64,000 bases of DNA from JAEUKA01 sp035328405 (lineage in GTDB: Bacteria; Myxococcota_A; Polyangia; Palsa-1104; JAEUJZ01): NCBI GenBank assembly GCA_035328405.1, contig DAOLIT010000012.1, positions 25,523 through 89,522 on the forward strand. Direction: 5' to 3'. A model generated the notes under the pieces. That model saw nothing but the letters and a program-made list of their open reading frames with translations. It ran no database searches and was not told where the DNA came from. This document shows, piece by piece, positions 17,197-25,667 of the stretch (positions are counted from its first letter, which is position 1; every line of letters starts with the position of its first letter). Both the position numbers and the translations under genes were made by a program.

Positions 17197-18807
17197 CTAA
17201 AACAATTTGGGGTCCAGGTTTGAAAACAGGTTGTCTTTGTTTTCGCAGTCGGAAAGAAACGCCTCGTCGATCGATTCTGTTTCAATTTCCGTCGCGAGGC
17301 GCGTAAACCGGTGAAGATGCGTCCGCACGCGCATTTCGGCATACGCAACAGCCGTTCCGGTCTTCATGATGAATGCCCAGTCCGAAGACTGGGCCAGTAG
17401 CAACTCGCGACCCGCTTGCGCGAGCGCCCGAAAGAGCACCGACGGAACATCGCTTTCCAGGTGTAGACTCCCTCGGTGCTTTTCCACAAGTTCGTGAAGT
17501 CTTTTTTCGGCATGGTGGACATGTCGATAAATCCAATCGTTGCTGTGATCGAGCCAAACTGCGGAATACCCTCCCTCGCCCCAGGATGAGGGTGCCGGAT
17601 CACACACTGCATTCACCGGGTTTTCCTGCAAATACCCGGACGCTGTTTGAAGCTGCACCGGGCTTTCAGACTGATCGAGCAAGCGCAGCACCTCGCCCAG
17701 AAACACGGGCCCCTCAAACCACCAATGGCCAAACAACTCGGCGTCATATGGCGAAACCACAACGGGCCGACGATCCATTCTTTGGGCCAACCAAGCCACC
17801 TGAGCCTGCCGCTTCGCCACAAAATCTTTCGCATGTGTGAGTGCCCGCTCCCGTGCCGCTCTCGGATCGTAGGGGGCCTTGTCCTGCAAGTCCACGCGAG
17901 GCCCTGTCACTCGATGGTATTTGTACCCCGTATACACCCGGATTCCGTCTGGATGAATAAAGGGAGCGATCTCGGAAAGGGGCCGGTCAAAACCGATGTC
18001 TCGGTAAAACTCACGGTACATCTCATCGGCAGGATAGCCCTCGGTTTGGGACCACACTTGTTTGGAAGAAAGCAAATCCCTCCCGAATGCTGCGACCCCC
18101 GCACCCGTGAAAATCGGCGCATGCAACCCAAGAGGAGGTCTGGGCCGCGCATACGTCAATCCATGCGCATCCAAAAAGAAATATCGCAGGTCCAGTTCAG
18201 AAAGGAGTTGGTCAATTCCATCTGTGTATCCGCATTCCGGCAACCACACCCCTTTCGGATACCGACCAAAACACTCGCGATAATTCCGCACCGCAATCAG
18301 CAACTGAGCCCGCCGCGCCGACGGCTCTCGCACCACCGGAAGGTAGGCGTGGGTCGCACACGTCGTGATGATTTCGAGAACGCCGCTCTCCTGAAGTGCC
18401 CCGAACGCGCCGACCACATCCCCCCCTTTTGCATACCAAGAACTGCGGAGATCGGTAAAACGGGCCAGATAAAAGCGCACAAGTTCGGTCAAGTCTTCCG
18501 ACCCCTTTGCCCGCGCAAGTTCCTGTTCCCCCAATCGAAGGAGTCGTTCCAGATAGGCCGCATACCGCTCGCAAAGGAGTTTGTCGCGAAGCATCGAACA
18601 CAGCGTCGGCGACAGTGAAATCGTCATCCGAGGACGAGATGAGGATTCCGAAAGGGGTTGTAATTCCGAAAGCAACGGCAAGTACGTTGCCGTGATCGCT
18701 TCGTACAGCCAATTTTCCTCGAGGTGATAGGGATTTTCGGGGTGACGGACGTATGGAAGATGTGCATGCAAAAGCAGGAGCAAGTCACCCTGGCCCACAC
18801 TCGACAT
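17197..18807 (-). CDS. GH57 1,4-alpha-glucan branching enzyme
   Basis: 536 residues from ATG at 18807, with GGAGG at 18814-18818; a GTG three bases earlier is possible. GH57 branching enzymes cut an alpha-1,4 glucan chain and re-attach it as an alpha-1,6 branch. The N-terminal (beta/alpha)7 barrel has LLHAHLPYVRHPE; the catalytic nucleophile is E191 in GVWLPECGY and the acid/base D355 in SPYDAELFGHWW. The C-terminal helical DUF1957 region follows, as in full-length enzymes. The start shares a base with the stop of the upstream RibF-DUF4912 gene (TGATG), so the two are translationally coupled. DUF4912 proteins commonly neighbour GH57 enzymes, which supports a shared role in glycogen synthesis with GlgA. 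Confidence 0.92.
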   Translation of the reverse strand: MSSVGQGDLLLLLHAHLPYVRHPENPYHLEENWLYEAITATYLPLLSELQPLSESSSRPRMTISLSPTLCSMLRDKLLCERYAAYLERLLRLGEQELARAKGSEDLTELVRFYLARFTDLRSSWYAKGGDVVGAFGALQESGVLEIITTCATHAYLPVVREPSARRAQLLIAVRNYRECFGRYPKGVWLPECGYTDGIDQLLSELDLRYFFLDAHGLTYARPRPPLGLHAPIFTGAGVAAFGRDLLSSKQVWSQTEGYPADEMYREFYRDIGFDRPLSEIAPFIHPDGIRVYTGYKYHRVTGPRVDLQDKAPYDPRAARERALTHAKDFVAKRQAQVAWLAQRMDRRPVVVSPYDAELFGHWWFEGPVFLGEVLRLLDQSESPVQLQTASGYLQENPVNAVCDPAPSSWGEGGYSAVWLDHSNDWIYRHVHHAEKRLHELVEKHRGSLHLESDVPSVLFRALAQAGRELLLAQSSDWAFIMKTGTAVAYAEMRVRTHLHRFTRLATEIETESIDEAFLSDCENKDNLFSNLDPKLF

Positions 18808-20681
18808 CACACACCTCCGCTACTTTCCGCTTTATCACGCTTCGAAAAAACGTGGCTGCTCGATGCTCCACCCGATGAACCGGAAGACGGCTCTTCGACG
18901 ATCCAGTGAGTCCCCTGAACCGGCAGCGCGGAGTGGGAGGGGGCCTTCCCAGATCTCCAAGGCAGCTCGCGTTCTTGGTGTTCAGATCGAGACATCACGA
19001 TGTGTTCGCGTTGTTTCCCGTCGCCCATGCTCGGATGCACATGCGCCCACTCGACCGAGGCCTCCACCGCCGGATGCTGCGGTGGCAGACGCAACGCCTG
19101 CGATTGCGCAACCGGAGCAAACAATCCTTCTGTGGACAACAAACCCACCGCAGCCCGGACATACGCCCCAGACTTGGGAGATTCAAGATATTTTTTTCCG
19201 TGATGCTGATGCAGCAACGTGTCCCGGATTTCGCGCTGTTCTCGAGCATGGGAAGACGACCCCTGCGTAGACACAAACACGCGCAAGACCAGTTTTCCTT
19301 CGTCTTCAGACAGACCCAATTGAGCCCGCGCTTGGGAGAGCCCCTGTTCCGTAACTTCCCAATAGATAAAGTAGGTCTGTGGATCTTTGGAAAACACCTC
19401 AACTTCGTCGCGACCATAGATTGCAGGGAGCGCAGGTTCATGCCTCGTCCGCTCGGTCGATTCAGGGTGCGAAAGGCTCGCAATGTGACCTGTTTCGTTT
19501 TGCGGAAGACGGCTCACCGATGTCGATGACGTTCTCTCATCCGTCCGTGTGGGTGGAAAACCACTCGTGTTCCTGTCTTTTGTGTTTTCCATGGCAACTC
19601 CATCTTCGCTGCGAGCGGACCTTCCCCCCGTGATGTGCAGCGAAGTTCCCCCGGTTAGTTGTTTGACGGTGGCAATGTCACGCTGGATCTGTGCGACAAG
19701 ATCTGCCACCTGGGAAAACCGTTGTTCGTCGCGCAGCCGAGTCAAAAAAACAAGACGCAGTTCCGTGCCATACAAGTGGTTCGGTCGCATTTCATCGGAA
19801 AGCAGAAGATGCGCCTCCACAACAAGCGGAGACCCACTGCCTGAGTCCTGACTCTGGAAGGTTGGATTATATCCAATGTTGACCGCAGCCGGATGCTTCG
19901 CCTGCACAGGACGCACAGACTGATTGGCAGACTGATTGGCAGACAGATTGGCAGAGGTCGCCTCCGAAAGCAGTTCAGCCCACGCTGCATACACCCCCGG
20001 ACGGAAGACCACATCCGAGTAAACTTCCAGATTTGCCGTCGGAACTGAGATCGTCCTCCCACGACCTTGACCTCTCACGACTCGTCCCTCGAGTTCAGGC
20101 AACCGGCCCAACAGCAGGGCCGCCTGCTCGATGTTTCCCTCGGCCAGCGATTGACGAACCAGCGTCGAAGAGCACGCGACCCGCTTTCCATGTGCCAGAT
20201 CCATGGAAACCGCAGACAACTGACAAACACTCGTGCCCAAAGGAGACAAACATGCGCGCAGAAGCTCTGCATCCCCCACACGGCCTCTCCCAAACCGAAA
20301 ATCGTGGCCCACAACAACCACGCGCGGCGGTGGCCCAGACAAAAGAATTTGCGAGACAAATTCCTCGGCTTCAAGTTGCGAAAAATGGGCATCAAAACGC
20401 TGCTCGACCACCACCTGCGCACCTGCCTCGAAAAACAGTTCGCGTTTGCGCGTCGAATGCAGAAGCAAGCGCGGCGCCTGAGACCGAGAAAGAATCGCCG
20501 TCGGATGGGGCCAGAACGTCAGCACCACAACCAAGCCATTCGGTCCAATCAAACGGCGCGCCTCGTCTAGGAGTGCTCTGTGTCCTCGATGCACTCCATC
20601 GAAGTTGCCGATCACCAACGCGAACGGCCCTGCACAAAAGGCAGAGGCCGCAAAGTCTCGGTAGCTAGCAAAAGTGGGCAT
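18807..20681 (-). CDS. ribF: RibF (riboflavin kinase/FAD synthetase) fused to DUF4912
   Basis: 624 residues from ATG at 20681. Residues about 1-190 are the FMN adenylyltransferase domain, with GNFDGVHRGH at 25-34 and the GHDFRFGRGR segment. Residues about 196-335 are the riboflavin kinase domain, with the GRTISVPTANLE motif. Together they convert riboflavin to FMN and FAD. A linker of about 80 Ser/Thr/Glu-rich residues then leads into a DUF4912 domain (about 420-540; YGRDEVEVFSKDP and the YWEVTE core) and a disordered tail. RibF is normally only about 310 residues, so this is a fusion. An internal ATG at 19592 with a weak GGAG could also give the DUF4912 part alone. The kinase domain carries a three-unit SAN-rich repeat. 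The gene is coupled to the GH57 gene. The catalytic parts look intact. Confidence 0.85.
   Translation of the reverse strand: MPTFASYRDFAASAFCAGPFALVIGNFDGVHRGHRALLDEARRLIGPNGLVVVLTFWPHPTAILSRSQAPRLLLHSTRKRELFFEAGAQVVVEQRFDAHFSQLEAEEFVSQILLSGPPPRVVVVGHDFRFGRGRVGDAELLRACLSPLGTSVCQLSAVSMDLAHGKRVACSSTLVRQSLAEGNIEQAALLLGRLPELEGRVVRGQGRGRTISVPTANLEVYSDVVFRPGVYAAWAELLSEATSANLSANQSANQSVRPVQAKHPAAVNIGYNPTFQSQDSGSGSPLVVEAHLLLSDEMRPNHLYGTELRLVFLTRLRDEQRFSQVADLVAQIQRDIATVKQLTGGTSLHITGGRSARSEDGVAMENTKDRNTSGFPPTRTDERTSSTSVSRLPQNETGHIASLSHPESTERTRHEPALPAIYGRDEVEVFSKDPQTYFIYWEVTEQGLSQARAQLGLSEDEGKLVLRVFVSTQGSSSHAREQREIRDTLLHQHHGKKYLESPKSGAYVRAAVGLLSTEGLFAPVAQSQALRLPPQHPAVEASVEWAHVHPSMGDGKQREHIVMSRSEHQERELPWRSGKAPSHSALPVQGTHWIVEEPSSGSSGGASSSHVFSKRDKAESSGGV
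19917..19952. repeat. 12-bp tandem repeat, three copies, inside ribF
   Basis: AGACTGATTGGC occurs at 19917-19928 and 19929-19940, then as AGACAGATTGGC at 19941-19952. Read in the ribF frame it encodes SANLSANQSANQ, an in-frame expansion in a loop of the riboflavin kinase domain. Its length should vary between strains. Confidence 0.9.
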
Positions 20682-20784
20682 CGTGAAGCATGGCGACCAA
20701 ACCGCCGCGCGCCATATATCGCGGACCCGGTGGGAATGTCTAGGAGCATGACTGGATGTGCAGTGCGCGAACTGTAGGGAGAGG

Positions 20785-22155
20785 TCAGGCAGCCTTCTTT
20801 TTGGCTTTTCTCTGGTAGAACACGAAACCGCCCGCACCGAGGGCCACGAACACCAGCACCAGCAGAATCGGGCTGTGCGCGATGATCGACAAAATGATCG
20901 TCACAAGCGACAACACAATCGCAATCGGCAGCGTCGCGATGCCGATCACCATGCGACCCGCCGAACCCAAAAACGGAACGATGTCCAGAAGTGCGTTCAC
21001 CGGACCGAAAAACAGATTCAACCCAAACCACATCATCAAAAAGCCGATCAGCCGCATGTACCAACCGATCTGCTTGTGTTCATCCGAAAGGGCCTGAATC
21101 GCCTCGTCCCGCGAACCCGGCACCACGCGCAACAGCGTCGCTTCTTTGTCCTTGTACGCTCGCACCGTCTCGCCATCCAGCACACCGAACAACGTCATGC
21201 TTTTGCTATCGGGCACCGTCGCTGAAAAACTCACGCGAACATCGCCAATGTCTGGCTGCTCCAGCGAACCGGTGCCTTGAAACAGATACTGATCGTTTAC
21301 CAATTTGAAGTCGTCCGGCTTCGACGCCGTGATCAGAGCCGCACGTTGTTCAGCACGGTTCACATCCGCCGCTGTCGGAGTCGGTCGAGGCTTTTTCACC
21401 AACCTCCCTTTTCGCTTCTTCTTTTTGTCCGCTTTCTTCGGCTGTGCGTCGCTGGCTTCTTCCCCGTCCGTCTTGTTCACAGCTTTGCCCGCCGTGTCCT
21501 CACCGCTGCCTTCCGCCGGTTTTGCCTCGTCCGTTGCCGGTGCCGCCTCTGCTTTCGGCTCGTTTTTCTTCTTCACCATGTCCGGCGTAAGTTTCACCGC
21601 AGTCGCGACTGGCAAGCTCGCATCTGCAACCGAAAATGGATAGGCCGCGACCTTCGCCGTTTTCGCCGAGAAACTCTCGCTTTTGATTCGCAAAGGCGGG
21701 TTCGCATGCCCTTTTGGATGTTCCATTTCGTTCGGACGTTTGGGGTTGCTCGACCACTCCTTGGTGTACGTCACCGTGCGCTCAGTCCGCGAACCACCCC
21801 CAACCTTCTTCTCCGTCGAGCTTTTGACGTGTTCAACCCAAGCGAACATTTCGACGTTGCGATGCAGCCGCAAATAGCTTCCCGGCTCGAGCAAGTCTGG
21901 GTCCCCCACTTTTTCATCCGTCGCGAGCGGACCAGTTACTGAAATGAACTTGCCATTCCATTTGCTGTCCACCCGCTCCGGACTGGCAACAGATGATTTC
22001 TTCGCGACCGCCGAAAGGTCCGCCCTCCCCTCGTTCCACCACAGAACGACAAAGGACAGAATGAACAACAACGCCCCCGAGGCAACCCCCTTGATGGAAG
22101 CCATCAAGTTGTCGCCCAAACCGCGTTCTTCTACGGAAGTAAACTGATCAGCCAT
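20785..22155 (-). CDS. TMEM43 family membrane protein
   Basis: 456 residues from ATG at 22155 (GAGGGAC upstream). One membrane helix near the N-terminus (SGALLFILSFVVLWWNEGRA) and three or four at the C-terminus enclose a large soluble domain with SKWNGKFISVTG, EPGSYLRLHRNVEMFAWVE and YTKEWSS. This arrangement and the WWNEGR sequence mark the TMEM43 (LUMA) family, known from animal inner nuclear membrane and from scattered bacteria, where its role is not established. A charged stretch rich in Lys, Ala and Glu (about residues 200-265) is inserted in the middle and is probably disordered. It is followed on the same strand by ribF after about 100 bases. Confidence 0.82.
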   Translation of the reverse strand: MADQFTSVEERGLGDNLMASIKGVASGALLFILSFVVLWWNEGRADLSAVAKKSSVASPERVDSKWNGKFISVTGPLATDEKVGDPDLLEPGSYLRLHRNVEMFAWVEHVKSSTEKKVGGGSRTERTVTYTKEWSSNPKRPNEMEHPKGHANPPLRIKSESFSAKTAKVAAYPFSVADASLPVATAVKLTPDMVKKKNEPKAEAAPATDEAKPAEGSGEDTAGKAVNKTDGEEASDAQPKKADKKKKRKGRLVKKPRPTPTAADVNRAEQRAALITASKPDDFKLVNDQYLFQGTGSLEQPDIGDVRVSFSATVPDSKSMTLFGVLDGETVRAYKDKEATLLRVVPGSRDEAIQALSDEHKQIGWYMRLIGFLMMWFGLNLFFGPVNALLDIVPFLGSAGRMVIGIATLPIAIVLSLVTIILSIIAHSPILLVLVFVALGAGGFVFYQRKAKKKAA

Positions 22156-22191
22156 GAGTCCCTCGACGAAAAATGTGAAGCCCGGCACCAA

Positions 22192-22699
22192 ACCAGGGTG
22201 ACAAGGTTATCACAACGAAGTGTCTTCATTGGAACACTTGTTAGAAGTCGTTGGCCTTCCGCAGCCGGTCTTCCTGCAAACAAGGGGTGCTCCGATTCTT
22301 TTTGTTGTGTTATCGTAATAGAAACAAACATTTTCTCACACGGAGAGACAAGCCATGACGCGCAAAAACATGAACCCAAAGACCAGAACCCGAAGCTGCT
22401 CGATGGTTTCTTTTGCCGCCCAGACGAAGACAGAAGACGCCTTTCTGCGACTCGAATTGCCGTCTCCTGCTGCATGTTTTCCGTCGGAACACGAAAAATT
22501 CCCAGAAGCCAAAGCCAACGGCTCCTGCGTCATTGTCTTGTCTCTGTCGGACGACCAAGACGCATAACTTCAAGTCCCCCAAAACACACCCCAACACACC
22601 CGCCCCCCTCTTCCAGCAGATGTAGTTCAGAACACCAACATTTCAGAGACTTTTCGCCCCCATTTGTGGGTGCAAGCCTCTAGAAATGAGGCATTTCAT
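22192..22699. other. Intergenic region with one small ORF
   Basis: 508 bases between the TMEM43 gene start and the MHS transporter stop, both minus strand. It contains the small plus-strand ORF at 22355 and a short inverted repeat GCCTC-N7-GAGGC at about 22676-22692 just past the transporter stop, too weak to call a terminator. Nothing else was recognised. Confidence 0.5.
22355..22567 (+). CDS. Small orphan ORF sharing the MNxKTxTRS motif
   Basis: 70 codons, ATG at 22355 with GGAGAG at 22342-22347 (seven-base spacing); a second ATG at 22370 would start directly at MNPKTRTRS. That nine-residue string differs at two positions only from the N-terminus of the orphan ORF at 16922 (MNQKTKTRS). The rest is different: two cysteines, an acidic middle and a hydrophobic VIVLSLS stretch near the end. 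No signal peptide. A conserved leader with a variable remainder is what families of peptide precursors look like, but no maturation enzyme lies beside it. It could be chance. Confidence 0.4.
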   Translation: MTRKNMNPKTRTRSCSMVSFAAQTKTEDAFLRLELPSPAACFPSEHEKFPEAKANGSCVIVLSLSDDQDA

Positions 22700-24115
22700 C
22701 TACTTCATATGCAGATCCGCATCGATTTTGTGGTCTTTGGTTTCGTGGATGTAAAGGCTGCCAACGATGAGGGTGAGGACACAGACTGCGATGGGATAGA
22801 GCAAACCTGTATACATGGAACCACTCCCAAAGGTCTGCTTGGACCATGCAGAGGCTGTCACTGCCGTTGCAATCAGGGGCAGGAATCCTCCGAACCAGCC
22901 GTTCCCAAGGTGATAGGGAATCGACATCGATGTGTATCGAATTTTGGTTGGGAAGAGCTCAACCAAAAACGCCGCAATGGGTCCGTATACCATGCACACG
23001 TACACCATCTGAATCGACAAAAGGAGTACCAGCATCACCGAATTGATTTGCGCGGGGTCTGCGACAGGGAGCCCATTCGGATTGGAATAGTGTCGCATCG
23101 CCATGTAAATCGGGACATACGTGAGCGCTGCCAAGAGACACCCGGTCATCATCAGTTTCTTCCGCCCGATGCGATCAGACAACCAGCCGAACAGAACGAA
23201 CAAGGGAGTCGTCAACGCAAGGGAGGTCGAAACCAACACGTACGCGGTTTTCCAAGGAACTTTGAGGGCACTCTGAAGAAACGTCAGGGCGTAAAATTGT
23301 CCCGTGTACCAGACCACTCCCTGACCGGCGGTCGCGCCAAACAGAGCCAGAAGGACATACCGCAGATTGACTGGGTTTGTGAAACTCTCTTTGAGCGGAT
23401 TCACCGACGATTTGCCCTCGCTCTTGAGTTTCGCAAAAAGGGGAGACTCCTTCATCTTGATTCGGATGTAAAGCGAGACCCCCAGAAGCACAAAGGACAG
23501 CAGAAAGGGAATCCTCCAACCACTCTGTTTGAAACTTTCTTCGCCCAGCAAAATTCGGGTTGTTCCAATAACGCCCATGCTCAGGAAAAAGCCGAGCGTG
23601 GCAGTCGTCTGGATGAAGCTTGTGTAGAACCCCCGTTTGTCATCCGGTACGTGTTCCGCGACATAGGTTGCGGCCCCCCCGTACTCCCCTCCCAGCGCCA
23701 AACCCTGCAAAAGCCGCGACAGAACCAAAAGGAGCGTCGCAAGGATTCCTGCCGTTTCATAAGTGGGCAGAACGCCGATGATGGCGGTGGACAGACCCAT
23801 CGTCGCCATCGTTACCAGGAACGTGTACTTTCGACCGATCAGATCCCCGATGTGGCCAAACACCACAGCCCCCAAAGGCCGCACACCAAAACCCGCGCCA
23901 AACGTCGCCAAACTGGCCAGCAACTGCGCCGTTTCATTTCCTTTTGGGAAAAACAAACCCCCGAAAAACACGGCCAAACTTCCGTACAGATAGAAGTCAT
24001 ACCACTCAAACAGGGTGCCCAAAGACGAAGCAAAAATCACCGGTCCCAGCCTCGATCTGTCCTCGTCGGAAGATGGTCCGTTGGGGGTTCCGCTCTTTTC
24101 AGGGGCCAATTCCAT
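22700..24115 (-). CDS. MFS transporter, metabolite:H+ symporter (MHS) family
   Basis: 471 residues with twelve probable membrane helices. The MHS signature is clear: GTLFEWYDFYLYG in the first helix, GRPLGAVVFGHIGDLIGRK with the conserved MFS loop motif between helices 2 and 3, and LALGGEYGGAATYVAEHVP in helices 4-5. This family takes up organic acids or compatible solutes (citrate, ketoglutarate, shikimate, proline/betaine) with protons; the substrate cannot be told from sequence. GGAGAAC precedes the ATG. It stands alone, followed by a long gap containing the small ORF at 22355. Confidence 0.9.
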   Translation of the reverse strand: MELAPEKSGTPNGPSSDEDRSRLGPVIFASSLGTLFEWYDFYLYGSLAVFFGGLFFPKGNETAQLLASLATFGAGFGVRPLGAVVFGHIGDLIGRKYTFLVTMATMGLSTAIIGVLPTYETAGILATLLLVLSRLLQGLALGGEYGGAATYVAEHVPDDKRGFYTSFIQTTATLGFFLSMGVIGTTRILLGEESFKQSGWRIPFLLSFVLLGVSLYIRIKMKESPLFAKLKSEGKSSVNPLKESFTNPVNLRYVLLALFGATAGQGVVWYTGQFYALTFLQSALKVPWKTAYVLVSTSLALTTPLFVLFGWLSDRIGRKKLMMTGCLLAALTYVPIYMAMRHYSNPNGLPVADPAQINSVMLVLLLSIQMVYVCMVYGPIAAFLVELFPTKIRYTSMSIPYHLGNGWFGGFLPLIATAVTASAWSKQTFGSGSMYTGLLYPIAVCVLTLIVGSLYIHETKDHKIDADLHMK

Positions 24116-24592
24116 GGTTTGTTCTCCGCAAAATCAGGTACACAGCCGCGTTTCCAGCGTGGTTTTTCTTGTCGATCAACTCACAACCCAAAACACAAGT
24201 CTTGGACAGACTATCCCAAGTTGTATCGCGCTCCTACATACTTTTGCGTTGCTCGTTTCCGAACACCGGAATGGGTATGGGAATGCCCGGACAAACCCCC
24301 GGACAACTCACCCGGATCACTCACCCGGATCATTCAACAGAAGAACACAGAACCTCCTACTTGTGTGCTCCGTCACCTCTGCGTAGGTGGGAATCGACGG
24401 AACTGAGTCAAAAAGGGGAAAATATCTTCGGCAAACTGGCGAAGGAAAAAATGATTGTTGCTGGCTCAACCTCTTTGTTGAGATACTTGGACACGCTGGG
24501 CTGACAGTGTCTCGCTGGGGTGGACGCGGTAGGGGGAACAGATTGCTATCGAGGGCCCACACCGGATCTATCGCAACGTGGAGAGAGCCAAC
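24116..24592. promoter_or_regulatory. Leader region of the signalling operon, short repeats and hairpins
   Basis: 477 bases between the divergent MHS transporter gene and the response regulator gene, so it should contain both promoters. CTCACCCGGATCA is duplicated directly (24307-24319 and 24320-24332) and CCCGGACAA occurs twice (24286-24294, 24298-24306). Closer to the operon there are two small inverted repeats, CTTCG-N9-CGAAG (24426-24444) and CTCAAC-N6-GTTGAG (24465-24482). They could be operators or leader-RNA stems. I could not match a known riboswitch. Confidence 0.4.
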
Positions 24593-25210
24593 ATGGAACT
24601 CCTAGATGATACGCCGAACAACCGCATCCTGATCGTCGATGACAACGCCGCGATTCACGAAGACTTCCGCAAGATCCTGAATCCGAAAAACCTGGCCTCC
24701 TCTGCCGCTGTGGACGCACTGGCGCAGTCGCTGTTTGAAGAGGAGGGAACCAAGCTTGATGTGGCCGACCTGAATTTTGAGCTGCATCACGCAACGCAGG
24801 GAAAAGACGCGCTCGAGATGGTGAAAAAGGCGCTGGTTGCAGAGAAGCCGTTTGCGCTCGCCTTTGTCGATGTTCGGATGCCCCCTGGATGGAATGGTGT
24901 GGAGACAGTCGAGAAGATATGGGAACGGGATACAGAGATCGAAATCGTACTCTGTACCGCATATTCCGACTTCACCTGGGAAGAAATCCGACAGCGTTTG
25001 CGGAGTCCTGACCGTTTGCTGATTTTGCGCAAGCCGTTCGACGCGATCGAGGTCCTTCAGCTCGCCTATTGCCTGACAAAAAAGTGGTTCTTGCGACGGC
25101 AAGCGGCTTGCCGAATGCAGGATCTGGAAATCATGGTCGAAGAGCGAATGAAAGAACTCGAACAGGCCAGGAAACAACTGGAAACTGCGGCGGCACGACA
25201 GAAGCGGTAG
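24593..25210 (+). CDS. Response regulator with C-terminal coiled coil
   Basis: 205 residues from ATG at 24593 (GGAGAGAG upstream). The receiver domain starts RILIVDDNAAIHEDF; the phospho-acceptor is D93 in AFVDVRMPPGW, the switch threonine lies in LCTAYSDFT and the lysine is K147 in LRKPF. An extra segment of about 30 residues lies between the first helix and the second strand, a form I associate with receivers attached to histidine kinases. After the receiver come about 50 residues of charged coiled coil and no DNA-binding domain. So the output is probably protein-protein, perhaps onto the downstream symporter-kinase or the receptor. It is the first gene of a six-gene operon. Confidence 0.85.
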   Translation: MELLDDTPNNRILIVDDNAAIHEDFRKILNPKNLASSAAVDALAQSLFEEEGTKLDVADLNFELHHATQGKDALEMVKKALVAEKPFALAFVDVRMPPGWNGVETVEKIWERDTEIEIVLCTAYSDFTWEEIRQRLRSPDRLLILRKPFDAIEVLQLAYCLTKKWFLRRQAACRMQDLEIMVEERMKELEQARKQLETAAARQKR

Positions 25211-25274
25211 TGAAAAAGGCAGCAGGAATCGGAAGGCCGAAGTCAACGGATAGGAATCAAAGGGAGACACCGAA

Positions 25275-25667
25275 GTGAAACGCCTACGCGCACTCCTTTT
25301 GCGATCAGAATTTACGATCATCGCGACGCTTGTGTTTGCGGCGTTGTATTTTTGGCCGTTCGTCGCGTTCTCTCGTCCCGTTCGCGTATTCCGCTTTGTG
25401 TTCGTTGTCTGGCTGCTCCAAATCGGCGTGTCTTTTGTTCGGAGTGTGTTCGGTACAGATATAGGGGACAATGCAGATCGAGACGACGATGCTGCCTCCC
25501 AACCCGAAGGCGAATTCCTAGACGCAGAGGTTGAGCCGGTTTCCGAGATGAATCCGCCCCCCAACATCGCCACATCAGGGGCCCACGCAAAACTCGAAAG
25601 CAAAGAGAAGACAGGACAAGTTGTGAGACCAAGCCCCGAACTTCTGACAAAAGGAGGTGCGTCTTGA
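25275..25667 (+). CDS. Small two-helix membrane protein
   Basis: 130 residues from GTG at 25275, with AGGGAGAC upstream. Two hydrophobic segments (about 13-31 and 37-55) are followed by an acidic, Pro-rich cytoplasmic tail of about 70 residues. I recognise no family. Two-helix proteins encoded directly before sodium:solute symporters act as small subunits in some systems, and this gene overlaps the symporter-kinase gene start by four bases (TTGA), so it may be an accessory subunit. That role is inferred from position only. Confidence 0.72.
   Translation: MKRLRALLLRSEFTIIATLVFAALYFWPFVAFSRPVRVFRFVFVVWLLQIGVSFVRSVFGTDIGDNADRDDDAASQPEGEFLDAEVEPVSEMNPPPNIATSGAHAKLESKEKTGQVVRPSPELLTKGGAS

Noticed and set aside
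24426..24482. Riboswitch such as c-di-GMP type
   Set aside because: Two short stems are present but the conserved GEMM core is not; nothing matched a known class.
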